A stretch of DNA of 64,000 bases from Viscum album. Taxonomy: Eukaryota > Streptophyta > Magnoliopsida > Santalales > Viscaceae. The DNA lies in NCBI GenBank assembly GCA_963277665.1, contig OY728122.1, positions 1,547,476,868 to 1,547,540,867 on the forward strand, in the 5' to 3' direction. Both the position numbers and the translations under genes were made by a program. Positions 12,201 through 26,189 of the stretch are shown in pieces; positions within the stretch are counted from its first letter, which is position 1, and each line of letters opens with the position of its first letter. Under the pieces are notes generated by a model. That model was not told the DNA's origin, searched no databases, and saw nothing but the letters and a program-made list of their open reading frames with translations.

Positions 12201-15200
12201 GAGAATGTTCGTTTTTTAAAACTCTATAAACTGGTCATGCATAGATAGGTTCTCTGAAAACTTGGGATTATGGTTAGTATGTGGTTTGTTTGTGAAATAT
12301 GTATAAAAGTTAGATAAAATGATACATTAATATATTTCTATAATTTTAATACAATTTGATTTTTTGAATTATTAAATAAGGTTTTCCCAGTGAAAAATAC
12401 TCATTTTTTGGGGTAAAAGGTATATGTATTTAATTATTTATGATTTCAGTAGATAAAACTAATATACTTGTATACCCCATAAAACTAATAATTTAAATAG
12501 ATTTTTTTTATACTAAATTAAAATAAAAAAGGAAAGATAGTAATTTCTATTATATAATATAATCATTGTGAATTTTAAAATTTAAAATTTGATTTTATTA
12601 ATATAATGTATAAAATGATAATATATCTTCCCATCAATCAGCATAAGAAAATTGAGTTATTTAAGGGAAAAATAATAATATTATTAAGGGGAAATAACAT
12701 TTCATAATTAAATTAATTTTAATTTTTTTGGATGATGACGTAAATTCATATTGTTATATTTCAGATAGAAATTTTTTAGAAACCATTCTAAAAAACCTTT
12801 ATATAGGAATTTGTAAAAACCCTCAAAAACGTTTATCACTAATGAGGGATTTATTCAATTATATTCATTTTAATTTTAATTTTATACATATTTAAGAAAA
12901 ATATTTTGGTATATGGGAAGATTTTGGTAGCATAAAACAGTTTTTGGTGACTATTATGGATAAATTAGGCTTGAACACACCATAATGGATGAGACTACAC
13001 TATTGAGGTGTTACAGAATTCTGGACATATTAATGTTGAAATTTTTTTTTTGGTGATGTCGACTGATGGTTATTGAAATATAGCCTTCACAGTGAAGATT
13101 TTATCGAGGAGTCTATGATGTAAAGATTTAATCCATAAGACATTGTTTTCTCTCTATAAATTATAGAAAACAAGTCCTAGTATATAATTTTTAGGTGATA
13201 TACATTTAAATGATCCATTTTGGTCATAACACAGTGTAGTCATTTTTAAAAAAATGATTTCTAAATGAGGAGTTTCTGTATGTTTTATCTACTATAAATA
13301 TTGATTTTCATCACCTTTTTCATCATTATAGAGTTATTTAGTGATTAATATGTGACTCTATACAATAATTCTCTCCATAAAACACAATGATTTGATATTT
13401 TTTATTTGTATATACTGAAGTTACAGTTCGATGCTAATGATTTAAAAATTAGATACTCTCTATGCTAGAGGTGATTATCTTGAATCATAAAAGACTTGTG
13501 TGGTTAACCTATACACTATTGTGGATCCCTTTACTTCATGCTGAATGTTTATAGATCACCATTACACCTTAGTGCCTTTCATGTTACATGGTTCATTCCT
13601 AGGATCATTTTTCTTTAACCAACATTTTAATAGTGACATTCTATTCATTTATAATAGCACAATATTACATCTATTTATGAAAATTGATATCAGTATTTTT
13701 TTGGTGTGTGAAAAGATTCTGTTGTTGGGAGAATGGGATTCCGGTAGAAAAACTCATGAATAACCTTTCCATCAATCATAAAAACATTGATATTATATGT
13801 TACATAAAATTTTGGACTCTCTTACACACTTTACAGTTGTGTGATTCTATTATTCACATTTTTTGTTCTTGGTTTACAGTAATTTCCAATGGGTCTGTGT
13901 TAAGAATCTAATCCCTCAAGGTTACTTTTTAGTTGTTTTGGGTTGATAATGTGTTATGAAAAATTAGGGTTCCAATGTAATTTTGGGAGTTCTAGAGAGA
14001 TTGTTGACATTCAATGTTGAAAAAGATACAAGATATTGCAATGGATACTCTGGATGCAGTACAGAAAATAGTATATACAAGGTGTCATTGTTTCCCATTA
14101 TTTTCCAATGACATGGTACTAAAATTTGATAGTTTTGGTATGTATAAATTAAGGATACAGAAACGTAAAATTGGTAGACCACATATATCATAAGGGTTTA
14201 GTTATAAAATTAATTTCTATGTGGTCTGTATAGGTTGTTTATAGAACAATAATGGATTCCCATCATTTTTAGTCAAAGGCGGTGTGTTTGAACCTACATC
14301 AAAGTGAATTTTCAATTCTAGAAAAAAGAGATATTTAAAGGGTACTAAAAATGGTATTTTTATTTGGGGATGGATGTGGTAACCCTAAATGAATAATACA
14401 CACTACGAACGATAATGTGAATTTTGTACATGGTGATGGATAATCCTCAAAATATTTTTTTGTAATTCTAAATAGAAATTTTTGCAGCACTATTTCCTAT
14501 ATAATGGAAACCTAAACGATTTTTTGGAAGACAAAAAATATAATAAGAGAGAATTATCATTAGGTTAATTTTACTTTTTCCAAAATCATATTTCAAAAGG
14601 TTTTTACGGGGAAATATTTTCCATAAAGGATATGAGGCTCATGAAATGCTCACACTACACAGAGATAAGGTTTTCATGAAGGAATTGGATCCTAAAGGAT
14701 GAAATCTATATTAGAGGTGGCCCAAAAATGATGTAATCAAAAAGTGATAAAGTAATATCAGGAAAATATTTAGTAAGTTCATGAAAGAGAAGATTCAATT
14801 TCCCAAAACACTATTTATAATGATATTGTGGTGTTGTGATGTATACATAAACTATCGCGTGAAATTAGATCTTCATGGACCAATCATGAGTGAAACATTT
14901 ACTGGGTGTTATATATCATGAGAAGAATCTTATGATAGAGAAGTTTATCGATACCAATTGAGAAAGAAGTGATATTTCAAATTTGGTATGGTGACATCCA
15001 TGGAGTGATTGTGTGTCCACTTCAAACATCAGAATAGTAGTGAACTTTATGGGATTTGGAATATAGGAATGTTTTGTTTATATTCCCCTTAGACAAAAAT
15101 CATTACGGATGAACCATGTAAAATAGGATTGTCTTGGGAATGTTTTTATTTTAATTCATAAAATTTTACAAAATAGGGAGAGAAAAGTGTTTTTAAGATG

Positions 15201-17435
15201 AAATAAGATTTGAAGGGTAAATTGTTTTAACATGTTAATCCCTTGTTCACCACCACCCGTCAAGATATTTAACTTTGATATAATAATATTGGGTTTTTAT
15301 ATATTTTAAAAATATGTTATCCTTCTTTCCATGTGAATTTATAATGTATATTTTACCATGTTTTATACTTGTTCATTTGTCGACATATTAGAAAAATATA
15401 TTTCCAATTTAAAAATTATATATTTTTATCAGGATTTATGTTTTTTATTATTATCATTCTTTTTTAATTTTTTTCAAGGTAATGTATACTGATAAGCATC
15501 ATCATATGGTTTCCCCTTAGAGGGGTAGTCTACATTATGTATGCAGATGTCGTATTTGGAGAATGATATCTTTTTGGCCTTAACAGAACTCAATGACATG
15601 ACAATTAGATGTAACATTAAAAATATCAATGCCTTATGGATACTATGAAAGTTTTCAACTTGTTGTGTAGTTGATAATGAGTTAAATATACAATCGTCGC
15701 ATTTAATACATGTAGAGACATGGTGATATGCTTATTGATATAACTGATTTTTACAATATCTCTATTATCCATCTAGCATAGAGACAATGAATGTATAGAT
15801 GTGGGATCGTGGTGGGATTATAAGTGAAACATTTCTCAGTGCATGAAAATGTGTTTTTATTTATTACCCACTTTTATTATTAACATTTTATCACCTATTG
15901 TACTTGTGTGAAATTATTAAGGATGAATTTCTAGTATCCTATATGGTTTATAAATCACACCCTATATGAGAATATTCATACAAATACATACTTCATGTTT
16001 AGGTATCCTTATGTGGGAAAGGGGAACATGTATGATGGATGAGTAGAGTATCATGGTGAAAGTAGGGGACTAGTTTGGATTATAGTTTACATTGTCATTT
16101 TAATAATTTATTTACCTTTTGTACCTTTAGAATTTGATTTTCCTCACCACACTAGGTTACCTATTTTATTAATTTTTATGAGGTTTATGCTATATACATA
16201 GTTTCCAATTGTTAACACAGGGTTTTTATATTATTATATTATATAAATTGATATATTTTTTTCATGGATAAACACTAAGGGTTTTGTCTCCCCATTGATG
16301 GACTCATAGCCACACTATTAGATGGTAGCCTCTTTTATAAGAGGAGGTTCACTAGATGTTATGAGTCACTCTTAATAAGAAATGGATGTTTGGAACAAGG
16401 TTTTATAATATGAAAATAGGAAACCACATGATTGGTCGTTTTAGGTAAATTAGTTTCACTTTTTTAAAATTCTAAGGGAGTTTAATGTATTTTCATTTGA
16501 TCTGTTAATAAGTTAAAAAATTAGAGAGTATACAATATGAAAAATAAGATTGAGAAAGAATATTTTTTGTAAAATTAATTGAATATAATGAAAAATGGAA
16601 TACAAATATAAGTAATTTTAATTATGATTCTATAGATATAATCATTTCTAATGATAAATCTAAAAAATGATAATTAATCCTTTAATGGGGTTTACATATC
16701 CTCTCAATATAACACAAACTATTTGTAAAATTAAATATAATTAATATAAAATTATTATTAGAAATTATGAATAATTAATTATAACTGTAGATTATATTTT
16801 TTTTAAAATAATCTTCATTTTGATTCGAATAATGATCCAATTAATGTAGATAAACCATTTAATGATTCAAATTAGTGAACATGTTATGGAAAATGAAATA
16901 AATCAATTTTAAAAAAATATTTCAAATCTTTTTTGAACATCCTTATGTTAAGTAGACTATATAATCGTGTTATGTTTTAAATATTGAACAAGAATAATAT
17001 TAAAATATAATTATGTAAAAGGCTAGGGTAGATTCCATATGAAATTTCCATGAAAAGGGGATTTATTTTTATGATTTATTTATACAATTTAGTATGAATG
17101 AAATATTTCCCAATATAATTTATTCTATATTACATAACCAATTTTAAAATGATTGAAATTATAGCGAACAATTATGAAATTTATAAATTACATATTTTAG
17201 ATGAACCTTAATAATTAGAAAATAAATTATTACGCATTAATTTTTATAATATATAAAATGAATTGTACAATTATATTAAATCTCATAGATCATGTTATGA
17301 TAAAATTAAGCAATATTATAAAATAATGGTTCCATAATGATATTGTATTTCCAGAATTTTTTATTAGAATTTGTTTATATAAATATTGAAAATGAAATTA
17401 TTTATTAATTAAATGTTATATCCATGTCAGATTGT
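9201..17435. other. AT-rich intergenic or unassigned repeat sequence, no reliable gene
   Basis: About 8.2 kb with dense stops in all frames. The open frames here (11,524-11,721 minus, 13,545-13,763, 13,684-13,911, 13,964-14,191 minus) have no recognisable family motif. A possible Copia RNase H scrap near 14,325-14,365 is listed separately. The stretch from about 16,450 to 17,430 is especially AT-rich. Much of it is probably older transposon debris, but I cannot show this. Confidence 0.5.
14250..14480 (+). pseudogene. Possible Ty1/Copia RT-RNase H junction scrap
   Basis: Near 14,325-14,365 the + strand reads KRYLKGTKNGIFIWG, close to the Copia block KRILRYLKGTxxYGIFF that lies between RT and RNase H. 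A later FVHGDG might correspond to the YSDAD of Copia RNase H. Flanking sequence could not be aligned with confidence, so this rests on one short block. Confidence 0.3.
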
Positions 17436-17449
17436 TATAATGTTTAACT

Positions 17450-18060
17450 TGTAATGTGATTATAAATGAACTTTCCATCTTGATGACCATTTAATATTAT
17501 ATGAGTTTTATGGGAGAACAAAATTTAATTTTAGAACTTCAAAAATATCAGTAAAAGGATTATATATTTTTAAAAAAGGTTATTTAACTATATAGAATTT
17601 TTAATGACAAGGTTTGGATTTATTAAAAGCATTTAAAACCCTGATAGAATATAATTATAAACAAGATATACATGAATTTTTAAAATGCATTGATCTTAAT
17701 GTGGATAGTGGGATGGTGGGTAAATTTTTTTATATAACAATATCTAGACCTGATATCGAGTTTTCTTCTTTTATTTTATATTTTAATCAAATCCTATAGG
17801 AATAAATAAAATGGTTGTTTAAAATAAAATATGATATACAAAAGGCCCTTATAATTATTGTTTTTTTACTCATATATGAATAATTTTGATATGATTACAT
17901 ACTTTAGTTCTATTTTTAGAGGTGGTAGGATTGATACAAAAGGCATATCATGTATGTTTAATTTTTCCATTTTGATATATATTCAAGGAGATGTAAATAA
18001 AAATCATCATTTTTATTAGCAATTAAAGAATATTTTTATATTTGTGATAACATTTATTTT
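17450..18060 (+). pseudogene. Ty1/Copia RT C-terminus and RNase H fossil, copy 1
   Basis: Blocks in order: MSFMGEQNLILELQ at about 17,500-17,540 (family: MSMMGELNFFLGLQ); then at 17,614-17,799 DLLKAF and GMVGKFFYITISRPDIEFSS (family: DLLKKF and GMIGSLLYLTASRPDI); then FRGGRIDTKGISCMFNFS at about 17,919-17,972 (family: FAGxxIDRKSTSGTCQFLG of RNase H). The MSMMGEL and RKSTSGTCQFLG forms suggest the Sirevirus/Maximus branch, but I infer this from motifs only. The paralogous copy lies at 34,500-35,128. The 5' half of pol is missing because the duplicated block begins here; no product is possible. Confidence 0.7.
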
Positions 18061-18073
18061 GTGTATCAATGTT

Positions 18074-18078
18074 GTATA
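18074..18078. other. Uninterrupted paralogous site of the E2 insertion
   Basis: GTATA here aligns with the duplicated target GTATT/ATATT that flanks E2 in copy 2 (35,124-35,128 and 47,143-47,147). Copy 1 runs straight across this point with no insertion. Confidence 0.7.
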
Positions 18079-19438
18079 TACAATGCATTTTGTGTTCATG
18101 ATGTTTGTTTCGAGTACATTTTTATATGATAATTCTTGTTTTATTTTTATTTTAATAAACCATGTACATGAATATTAAAAAATTATATAGATGTTATATT
18201 ACATTTAATAAGATATTACATAAAAAATAATACCAAATTTCATAATTTATCCCATTTGATAAAAATTTCCTAATATTTTTACTAAACCTCTTGATGCTTC
18301 AAATTTTGAGAAATTAATGTTTGATCATGTAATGATGCAATATTTTCATTATGTTATCGTAATTCTATATAGTTTTTCAGATGAAATTTTTAAAAATATA
18401 TTTTTTATAGTTTTTTATAAATTTTATTGAAATTAATTACATTTTAAGGGATTACATATAAGTTAATGCATTATTTATTTTAAGGTATTATATATTTCAT
18501 GACATATTGTAGTAACATGCAGATTTTTTAATTTACATTACAATTTATTTTAATGAAATAATGATAAAATTTGTTATGATTAAAAATATATTTTCATTAA
18601 TAACTACTTTGTTGAATCCATCACTTTTTTATATTTCTATAAGGATGATGGGATTCATTTTAAGAGTTTATCTAGCAAAAATTGTTTTGTTCATATTTGA
18701 AAAAATATAAAATAAAGGGTGACATTTTTTCTTTCTTTTTTATTGTTATGAAAATTCCCAAAATATGGATTTCTTTTGGGATTGGTTTTATTATAGTTGA
18801 GATTAATCTATTGTTTTGTATAATAATAATACCCCATTATATCCTAAAAATGAAAACAGGTTCCTCCCATGTGTATATGGTTAATTATACTTTATCACAA
18901 TAATATTGAAGAAGATTATTTTTTTTCGTTATTTTTAAGTGTTTCTAATAGAGATTTTAATTTTTCCTTGACGAATTTATTGTAATTAAGTTATAATTTG
19001 GGGTATTTCATAAATTTATCAATATCTCCCCATAAAGTCTTAAATATAATAATATTTTAATTATTTTCTCTAATTAAAAATTCAAATGATTTTAATGTCT
19101 TATGAATTATATTTTAATTCCATTTTTTATTTTCAAAATCATGTGATTTGTAATCTCATATGATTTATAATGTCATAGGATATAAAAATTCATAAGAAAA
19201 ATCTTAAGATGTATTACGATTTATAAATACATATGATCGATATTGACATATGCTACTTTAAAAAAATATAAACTCATATTTTCAAATAAATAGTATTGAA
19301 AATATTAAATTCCACTTACTCTGCCTCTTTGTAGAATCATTTTATGTTTCAGAAGTATTATACACAACTGTGAAAGTATGTCACACATTTACTCATTTTT
19401 GTATATACCATTAAAAAGTTCATTTAATATTTTTATAG

Positions 19439-19457
19439 ATATATATATATATATATA
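19439..19457. repeat. (AT)n microsatellite, copy 1
   Basis: Uninterrupted AT repeat followed by a short CA-rich tract at 19,484-19,504. The paralogous tract in copy 2 is at 48,505-48,524. Confidence 0.85.
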
Positions 19458-20760
19458 ACATTTATAAATATTTATTTCTCTACACACAAACATACACACA
19501 CACAGATATATATATTAACAGTATGAAACCACAATGGTATCCTTTCATAGTATTTTGTTACATTTAAATTAATTAAGTATTAATTTTACTAAAATGAATT
19601 TATACACCTATACATGGAATCATATTACATGTGTGTAGATTATATAATTTTATGATTACCTTTATTTAGACTATTGAATATTTATTTTTCAATTCATTAA
19701 TATAATTCGCACATTTTTATGAAAATTGATAGTTTCAATTCATTGAATATATATATATATTATCATTTCTATATTGTTTTTTATTAATAATTATAAAAAT
19801 TATAATATATATATATATTTCAATTAAGCTAATCATTGTGATTTTGAATTTTTTAGTGTTTTATTAAAATTATGGTAACCCTAAAAACATAATGATATTA
19901 ATCTTCTGATATTATTAATTTCAACCATGTATTTCTGTGATTATTAATCAAGAAAAAATAACATGAATCAAATCTCAATATTAAAAATAATTGAATAACT
20001 ACATATAAATTTTTTATTATATAAATATTTGTAAAATTTTTAAGAGATATCATTCAAATTAGTATACATTAAGATTAGATGTTTAGTAACAGATTATTCA
20101 GGGAAAACAATATGTGTGAGATAGATCAGTTTAAATGAATTATTTCTTCAGTGGATACAATGATTTATTTAAATCATGAACAAACATCAGTGTCTAAACG
20201 ACTAATGATAATATGATTAATGATCATCAAAATTTATATTTTTTTTGTATTTTTCTAATGATTATATACCTTATTTTTAACAACATAATCAATATATTTT
20301 CTATTATTCTAAAATAAGATTTTTGTTATTTTTCCCACATAAAAAATTATTGTTTTTAGCGATACCACTTATTAAAAATGTATCTACCTATTTTTTAACT
20401 CCCTAAATAAGTGTTATGTATTCTTTGTATTACCTCAACATAAAAAAGTTGTTATAAATGATAAATGGCTGTATAATTATTTAAAAGTAATGTATTATTA
20501 TAGTAATAAAATTATTGCTGTGGATTATTGAAGAGGTAAGGGTTGATATCGGATCATTCTATGAAAACTACTATGAAAATATTCTATAAATTGTTTTTAT
20601 TTCAAATTAAAATTAAAATTTCTTATTTTTGGTGGTTTAAATATATTGTATTGAAATATAATATTCTACTAAAAATTTATTTTAATATTTGTTGTAATAA
20701 TATATTATTATTGTTTAGGTGTTTTTATATTAATTAATTTTAATTCACCCCCCACTAGAC

Positions 20761-23700
20761 CAATATTATCATCTTATAAAGGAAAAATTGTTTTAACCTT
20801 ATATGGTTGGTATAATATGGATTATAATCCTGATATTTGATGGATTTTTGTCTGAAAATATCATTGAATTTGTATAATTTTTGGTTGAACACTATCTATT
20901 TTTTATATTTACAAACAAAAAATGCATCCACTTATCCATTGTTGTGTAAAAATTTCCCTTAATGTATAGATGTCTTGGTTGAAAAAGTCATATATGGTTG
21001 AGTTCTTTTAGATGAATATCAACGGTCCACACATAGTGATATTTATGGATAATTTGTTATATCAGTCATGGATCCCTCATATGTTACAAAAACTGATGGA
21101 TATATATCCTTAACAACATCTCCCCATATTCAAGAGTATTCTAACTAGCAGTGGGGGTGTATGGTTACATTATGGGAATACTATAACCACTTTATCAGAG
21201 TAGATAGAAGAAGAAATAGTAATTATAAATCAATAGGATCCATAATAAATTGTTTTAATAACTCATCCAAATAATAAGAAACATACATAACTAGTAAACA
21301 TCATCCAATACAAATGATGTAATGGGTATTAAAATGTGACAAATGAAGACATCATAATAGGCATACAATACTATAATAATAAATAAAAAAGTGATAAAAA
21401 GATATCTCCATGAGTACCTGACGCTATTTATCAGTAATATTATCCCTTGAAACCATCAAAAAATTCTTCCATTGTTTCCTGATTCCTTTTTTCCTTTCTT
21501 GCACCAATGTAATCTACTGGGGAACCAAATTATGGACTAGACAATGTTTGAGTAAAACTCAATAGGACCCCAAAAAATGTTGTCTAATGTACAAACAGTT
21601 GGTTAATAAAAAATGTAATAGTGTACATATATTGTATATAATGGATGAAAAATTAATATAAAACTTATTTATATCCAGATCCTCCTCAGATAACCAAATG
21701 AACCTATCTACTTTTTCCTAATCATGTTATCTCTTTTAATTTGTTCATTAGTTAACTAGGGTCCCAAGTAACATATCCAGGTTATCCGAGGAATGAAATA
21801 ACTATGGATCCATGGGAAACCCATGGAATCCATGAACTTAGATGGTTAATCCCACTTATAGAGATTAATCAATAGATTATTCTAGGGGTATGAGTTTAAT
21901 ATAATGATTGAATCCATTGTATTTTGAACAGAAATTATCTTAGAGACAATGAGGAAATTTAAATTTTAATATTGGGATATATATTAATGGAGGATAATGA
22001 TATAATCCAAGGAAGTATGTGTTTGAGGACATCATGTCATATCTAATGAGTTGGTTTATGGAATTCAAATTTCTAGTAGATATTTAAAAATCATAAAATT
22101 CAAGAGAGTTTATTCACATGATAAGAAATTGATCTAATATATGTTTATTATCACACATGGATGTCACATAGATGAATCATATAGCTTATTATGAGTTATC
22201 TAGATGTGTTCAAGGTTTGGACCACATGTATTACTCAGTGTATGGTACATATTTAACAGTTTTTCATGTTCAATATATAGGTAAACATAATATATCTATA
22301 TATTAATGGGACATGAATAGTAATAAAGAAAATCATCATTTAAATTAATACCAATAATAAAATTTTGTTTAACAATGATCAAGAGGGACAAGGGAAGATC
22401 ACAAACAATGATTTTTAAATGTATTTATTTAGGATATTATATAGTTTTTTCATATCCAATCCATGAGAGAGAATGATATTCTGAGGCTCGAAGGGCCCAA
22501 AATTAGTAATTGATATGTATTATATATATAATAATCATGCACATGATTTTCCAAGAAAAAGTGGAATAATTCAAAAAATGGGGGCTTGAATAATAAATTG
22601 GATTGCATGACTGTGTTTGGTGCATGGATTTTACCTGAGGTGTGACATAATATATATCAACACCAGGTGTTGGTATTGAGCACATTCATTGTTGAATAAT
22701 ATTATAAATGTATTTAGGTTTATTTAACAATTAAATTAAAAGTGTAAACATAATGGTTTAATTTGTATACACTACCATGGAAACATTTCAGAGCTATACA
22801 CATAACCCTACGATTTTAGAGGTGTTTTTGGAGGGAGAGTTGGATGAGATCTTGGTGAATTACATCAAAGTGAGACCAGATTGAGGATCATTGTTCTATC
22901 ATAGTATTTGGTTATCACTAATTAACAAAATGAAGAAATATATTTTATCAGTGATTTATCAAAAATCTAGGTAGAAAATATTATTTGTGATGTCCATCCT
23001 GTTCTTCATATAATGTCCAACATTGATCAATTCCATGAAAAAAATTATTCATTCATCAATTATTGATTTATTTATGGATGATTAATTTTTTTCATTGTTT
23101 ATTTTCCTTCATCATTCATCCAAATAAATGAATATGGTTCGATGATGAATGAATAGAAGTAGAGGTTTTTCCTCACATTGTCTGAATTATCGTTTACTCA
23201 CCCATTTTTTCAGACATTAATCATAAGAATTTCCTTTTTCTCATGGTTCGATGATTACATAATATTTTAACATTTCATGATGATTATTTTATGAAATAGA
23301 TCAATGCTATAGATATTGATCATGTTTGATGGTAATATATATGTGTAGTTATAATGGAGGACAATCTTATGTTGATTATAATGGCTTGGAGTTTCATATT
23401 CATCCAAAATTTGATGGTAAAACAATATACAGTGTGTGTGGTTGTTCCCCCCAAGTGGATTTAAATAATAGTATCCTAACCATTAGTGATGAAGGTATTG
23501 ACTAAATTTGGTTCTATGATCTCTGTAAAGGGTAGAAGCAATAATATTGTGCAAGATTATATAGAGGTTTAAGCCATTAGGATCTATAAATCCAATGTAA
23601 CATGTAATGTAATCCATAATTATATGCCATGTGGGACCCCTTGATGTTGTACTAGTGTATCCATAGAGTGTTAAAAGTAAAAATTTGTGTGATACATTCA

Positions 23701-24978
23701 AATTACTTTTATATTGAGCTAGATTACATGGTGACTAGAATAGAGTTAACATGTGTACATGAAAAAAGTACTACACAGACACAACGAGAGTATATAAACA
23801 AGGTATCGTGTATAAGACTATGTGTAGAAGGAATGCGAATTGTGTTGGGGTTCTCTATATTTTTTTAACTATTCCTACAAGTTATCTTTATTTATATTTA
23901 CATGTCATGTGATGAATAACCACATGGTTAGATCGAGGATTTACTAGACACATCATGTACCCCTTGTAACAATTGAGTATCCCTAGTACACATTGTGTAC
24001 TACAATTTAGGGTATTTGGTTTCCCTCATTCCATTATTCTGGATTAGTATAAAATAATAATGTTACCTTAGTCCATCGACTCAATCTTATAATGAATAAT
24101 TAAATCCACATCAATTAATTATTATCACCTCCTGAGGATGAATCACATAAAAAGATTGTGGTGTCCCTCTGTGGGACATGAGTGTGATCCAATATCATTT
24201 TTATAACCTAAGGGGTTTGCCTTAATTATTATGACCTCACTGAGTAGGTAGTTAATCATACATCTAGAATTCATTATCATTAGGGTTCTTAGTATCTTAG
24301 TAGTAAAATAACTCACATAATGGATTGATCCAGATTAGGTTCTTCATGCCCCCATCAGTATTGTGTGTGATAATCAATCTAATTATTTGGGTCTTCAGTG
24401 ACTAGTGATCTATATTAGTTTGGGAATAATGATAATGATATATTAAATTACTTACTGTGATAATGGAATGGATCATGGTGTGGATTATCCTAAAATTAAT
24501 ATTACTTTGATCAGAATCCTTTGGATGGATGTTTTCTTCTGACTACATAGAGGGAAAATGTAAATACTTTTTTATCTTGAATTTTTATATTTATTGATTT
24601 CAATATATATTTTATTATCTAAATATTTTTTATTCTTCATGTCTAGGGTTTTTGGTGTGAAATTATGGTTATTATTATACCAACCCCTAAATGGGTTCAA
24701 TATACACATGTCATTTCTTACGTAGATGATGACCCATTTCCTGGAGTACCGGTAGGAAATGTAGCTGGTGGAGAACAATTTTATCTAGAAAGAACTAAGT
24801 GATTTATTGTTGGTTTCATTTGAGAGTATTTGATACCATTACAGAAGTATGCGCTCTATATAGTTTGTGGATGGGATTTTATTAGGCTCCCTTTATCACA
24901 TTCAGTACATTAGAATCATACTCTGATTCTGAGATTATATATTTTTGAATTCATTATATTTAGATATTTTACATTTCA
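20761..24978. other. Unassigned repeat block, copy 1 (paralogue of 49,922-53,080 and 57,867-58,940)
   Basis: No protein family could be read. It is alignable with copy 2 over its whole length. Comparatively well-kept patches include 'ggtggagaacaatttt' at about 24,766-24,781 (58,728-58,743 in copy 2), and the repeated words 'tccctagtacacat' and 'gacctcactgagtaggta' (24,233-24,250; 58,193-58,210). It may be LTR or leader sequence of another old element. Confidence 0.45.
23906..23910. other. Uninterrupted paralogous site of the solo-LTR insertion
   Basis: CATGT here aligns with the CATAT target duplicated on both sides of the solo LTR in copy 2. Flanking words 'tatttaca' before and 'gatgaataaccacatgg' after match 53,063-53,075 and 57,872-57,888. 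Confidence 0.75.
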
Positions 24979-25882
24979 TATAACCCCCCAAGAATTTAAA
25001 ATAGGTTTAATATTGAATTCATGAAACACTGAGTCTCTAAAAAGCACTATTTTTTTATAACCCACCGAGTAATCATAATTTTTCAACCTATGTTATTTGA
25101 ATTTTGAAAATTTGAAAGACACAGTTGCATTCCGTATGTTATTTTGAGTTTGATAAGACAATAATAATTTTCAATGAATCATAACACACACTTATGAATA
25201 TTAACATACACTTATGAATATTATGGAGTGTTATATTGAAAAAAATTGAAATTTCTCCCTTGAATGTAAAAATACAATTTATACATTTTATAAGTTAAAA
25301 AATGATCATAGTATAAGTATGAGTATTTTATATGTCATAAATATTTTAATTAAAATTTTACGATTTATTTAACCATTTTAAATTGAAATTTATTTTCATA
25401 AAAGGTAATCATAAATTCTTACAATATTGTTTTATGGTTATAGGATAATTTAATGGGACCTTGATTAATTTCACATTGTTTTATAAAATGAGTAATAGTT
25501 AAAATATTATTATTTTGAATAAATATTTATTTTATTAAAAATATAAATTAAAAATATTTAGAAAATTATTTTCCAAAAATGGGTTTTATTTTTTAATTCT
25601 ATCGGTCGATGAATGGTTGAGGTTAATTTTTGGGATTCTTCTAAAATACTTAAAATTTTGTGAATAGTAAAAATATAGTTTTTAGTTTTTAGTATTATTA
25701 ATGACATCATAATGGTTTAGTAATTCATTACAAATTTTGGTAATCTTTTTTATAGTAAAATTAGATATGAGGTTCCTTATTTGGCTACTACTATGTGAAA
25801 ATATCATGGGAAAGCTCGTGATTTTGAAAAAACCACTAAAGAGGTGTCCTTTCTAATTAATCAAAAAACTCTCTCTCTTTTA

Positions 25883-25892
25883 CAATAAATAC
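25883..25892 (+). promoter_or_regulatory. E1 left LTR TATA-like element
   Basis: CAATAAATAC followed by CACCCAT. The E1' LTR keeps TATAAATACCCACCC at the same place (59,843) and the right LTR CAATAAATACCCATC (31,558). The E1' form is probably closest to ancestral. Confidence 0.45.
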
Positions 25893-25961
25893 ACACCCAT
25901 TACTTTGTTTTCATTTCTTATAAATTCATACTCCTCCATGTTCTAGTAATTTTACATACCT

Positions 25962-26189
25962 ATGAGTCCTCCCAAGGTGTCCTCAAGAACCAAAGATCCA
26001 AACCGTCATGTTTTAGGATATAAACATCATTGTAAGGGAATTCTCAACATCTCTTTTCCATTCAAGTTCTCTTTTTTGTGGTATGAATTACATGTTTTCA
26101 TATTATGTTATCATTTTCATTTCATTCTATCCCTCTACTATATTATGTGTCTTTTTTGGATGTGTTACCCCAATCCCCTATCTTTTTAA
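25962..26189 (+). other. 75-codon open frame in E1 left LTR, alignable with one in the right LTR
   Basis: The frame begins about 80 bp after the TATA-like site. It shares HVLG, KGILN, SFPFK, NFxxILxLYY-type spacing and an identical PLSF-stop end with the last 70 codons of the 135-codon frame at 31,458-31,865. In E1' the aligned frame has lost its ATG and has an internal stop. Both LTRs descend from one sequence at insertion, so frame retention may be chance. No known domain. Confidence 0.3.

Larger units (their letters stand above)
18061..20760 (+). other. Copia element 3' part: end of pol, unidentified region, probable LTR
   Basis: Very AT-rich and without a readable protein. It includes an (AT)n tract at 19,439-19,457 and several shorter ones to 19,820. 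It ends near 20,741-20,757 with 'ttcaccccccactag' (copy 2, about 49,905-49,921: 'ttcacccccctctag'). That C-rich block resembles the 3' end of many plant Copia LTRs, so an LTR may lie here. Sireviruses can carry an extra ORF after pol; none is visible. Confidence 0.4.

Noticed and set aside
19420..19830. Clustered AT and CA tracts as a CRISPR-like or satellite array
   Set aside because: Simple microsatellites without regular spacers; the paralogous region shows the same tracts with ordinary drift.
18061..20740. Envelope-like ORF of a Sirevirus after Copia pol
   Set aside because: No frame longer than about 75 codons and no membrane or coiled-coil pattern that repeats in copy 2.
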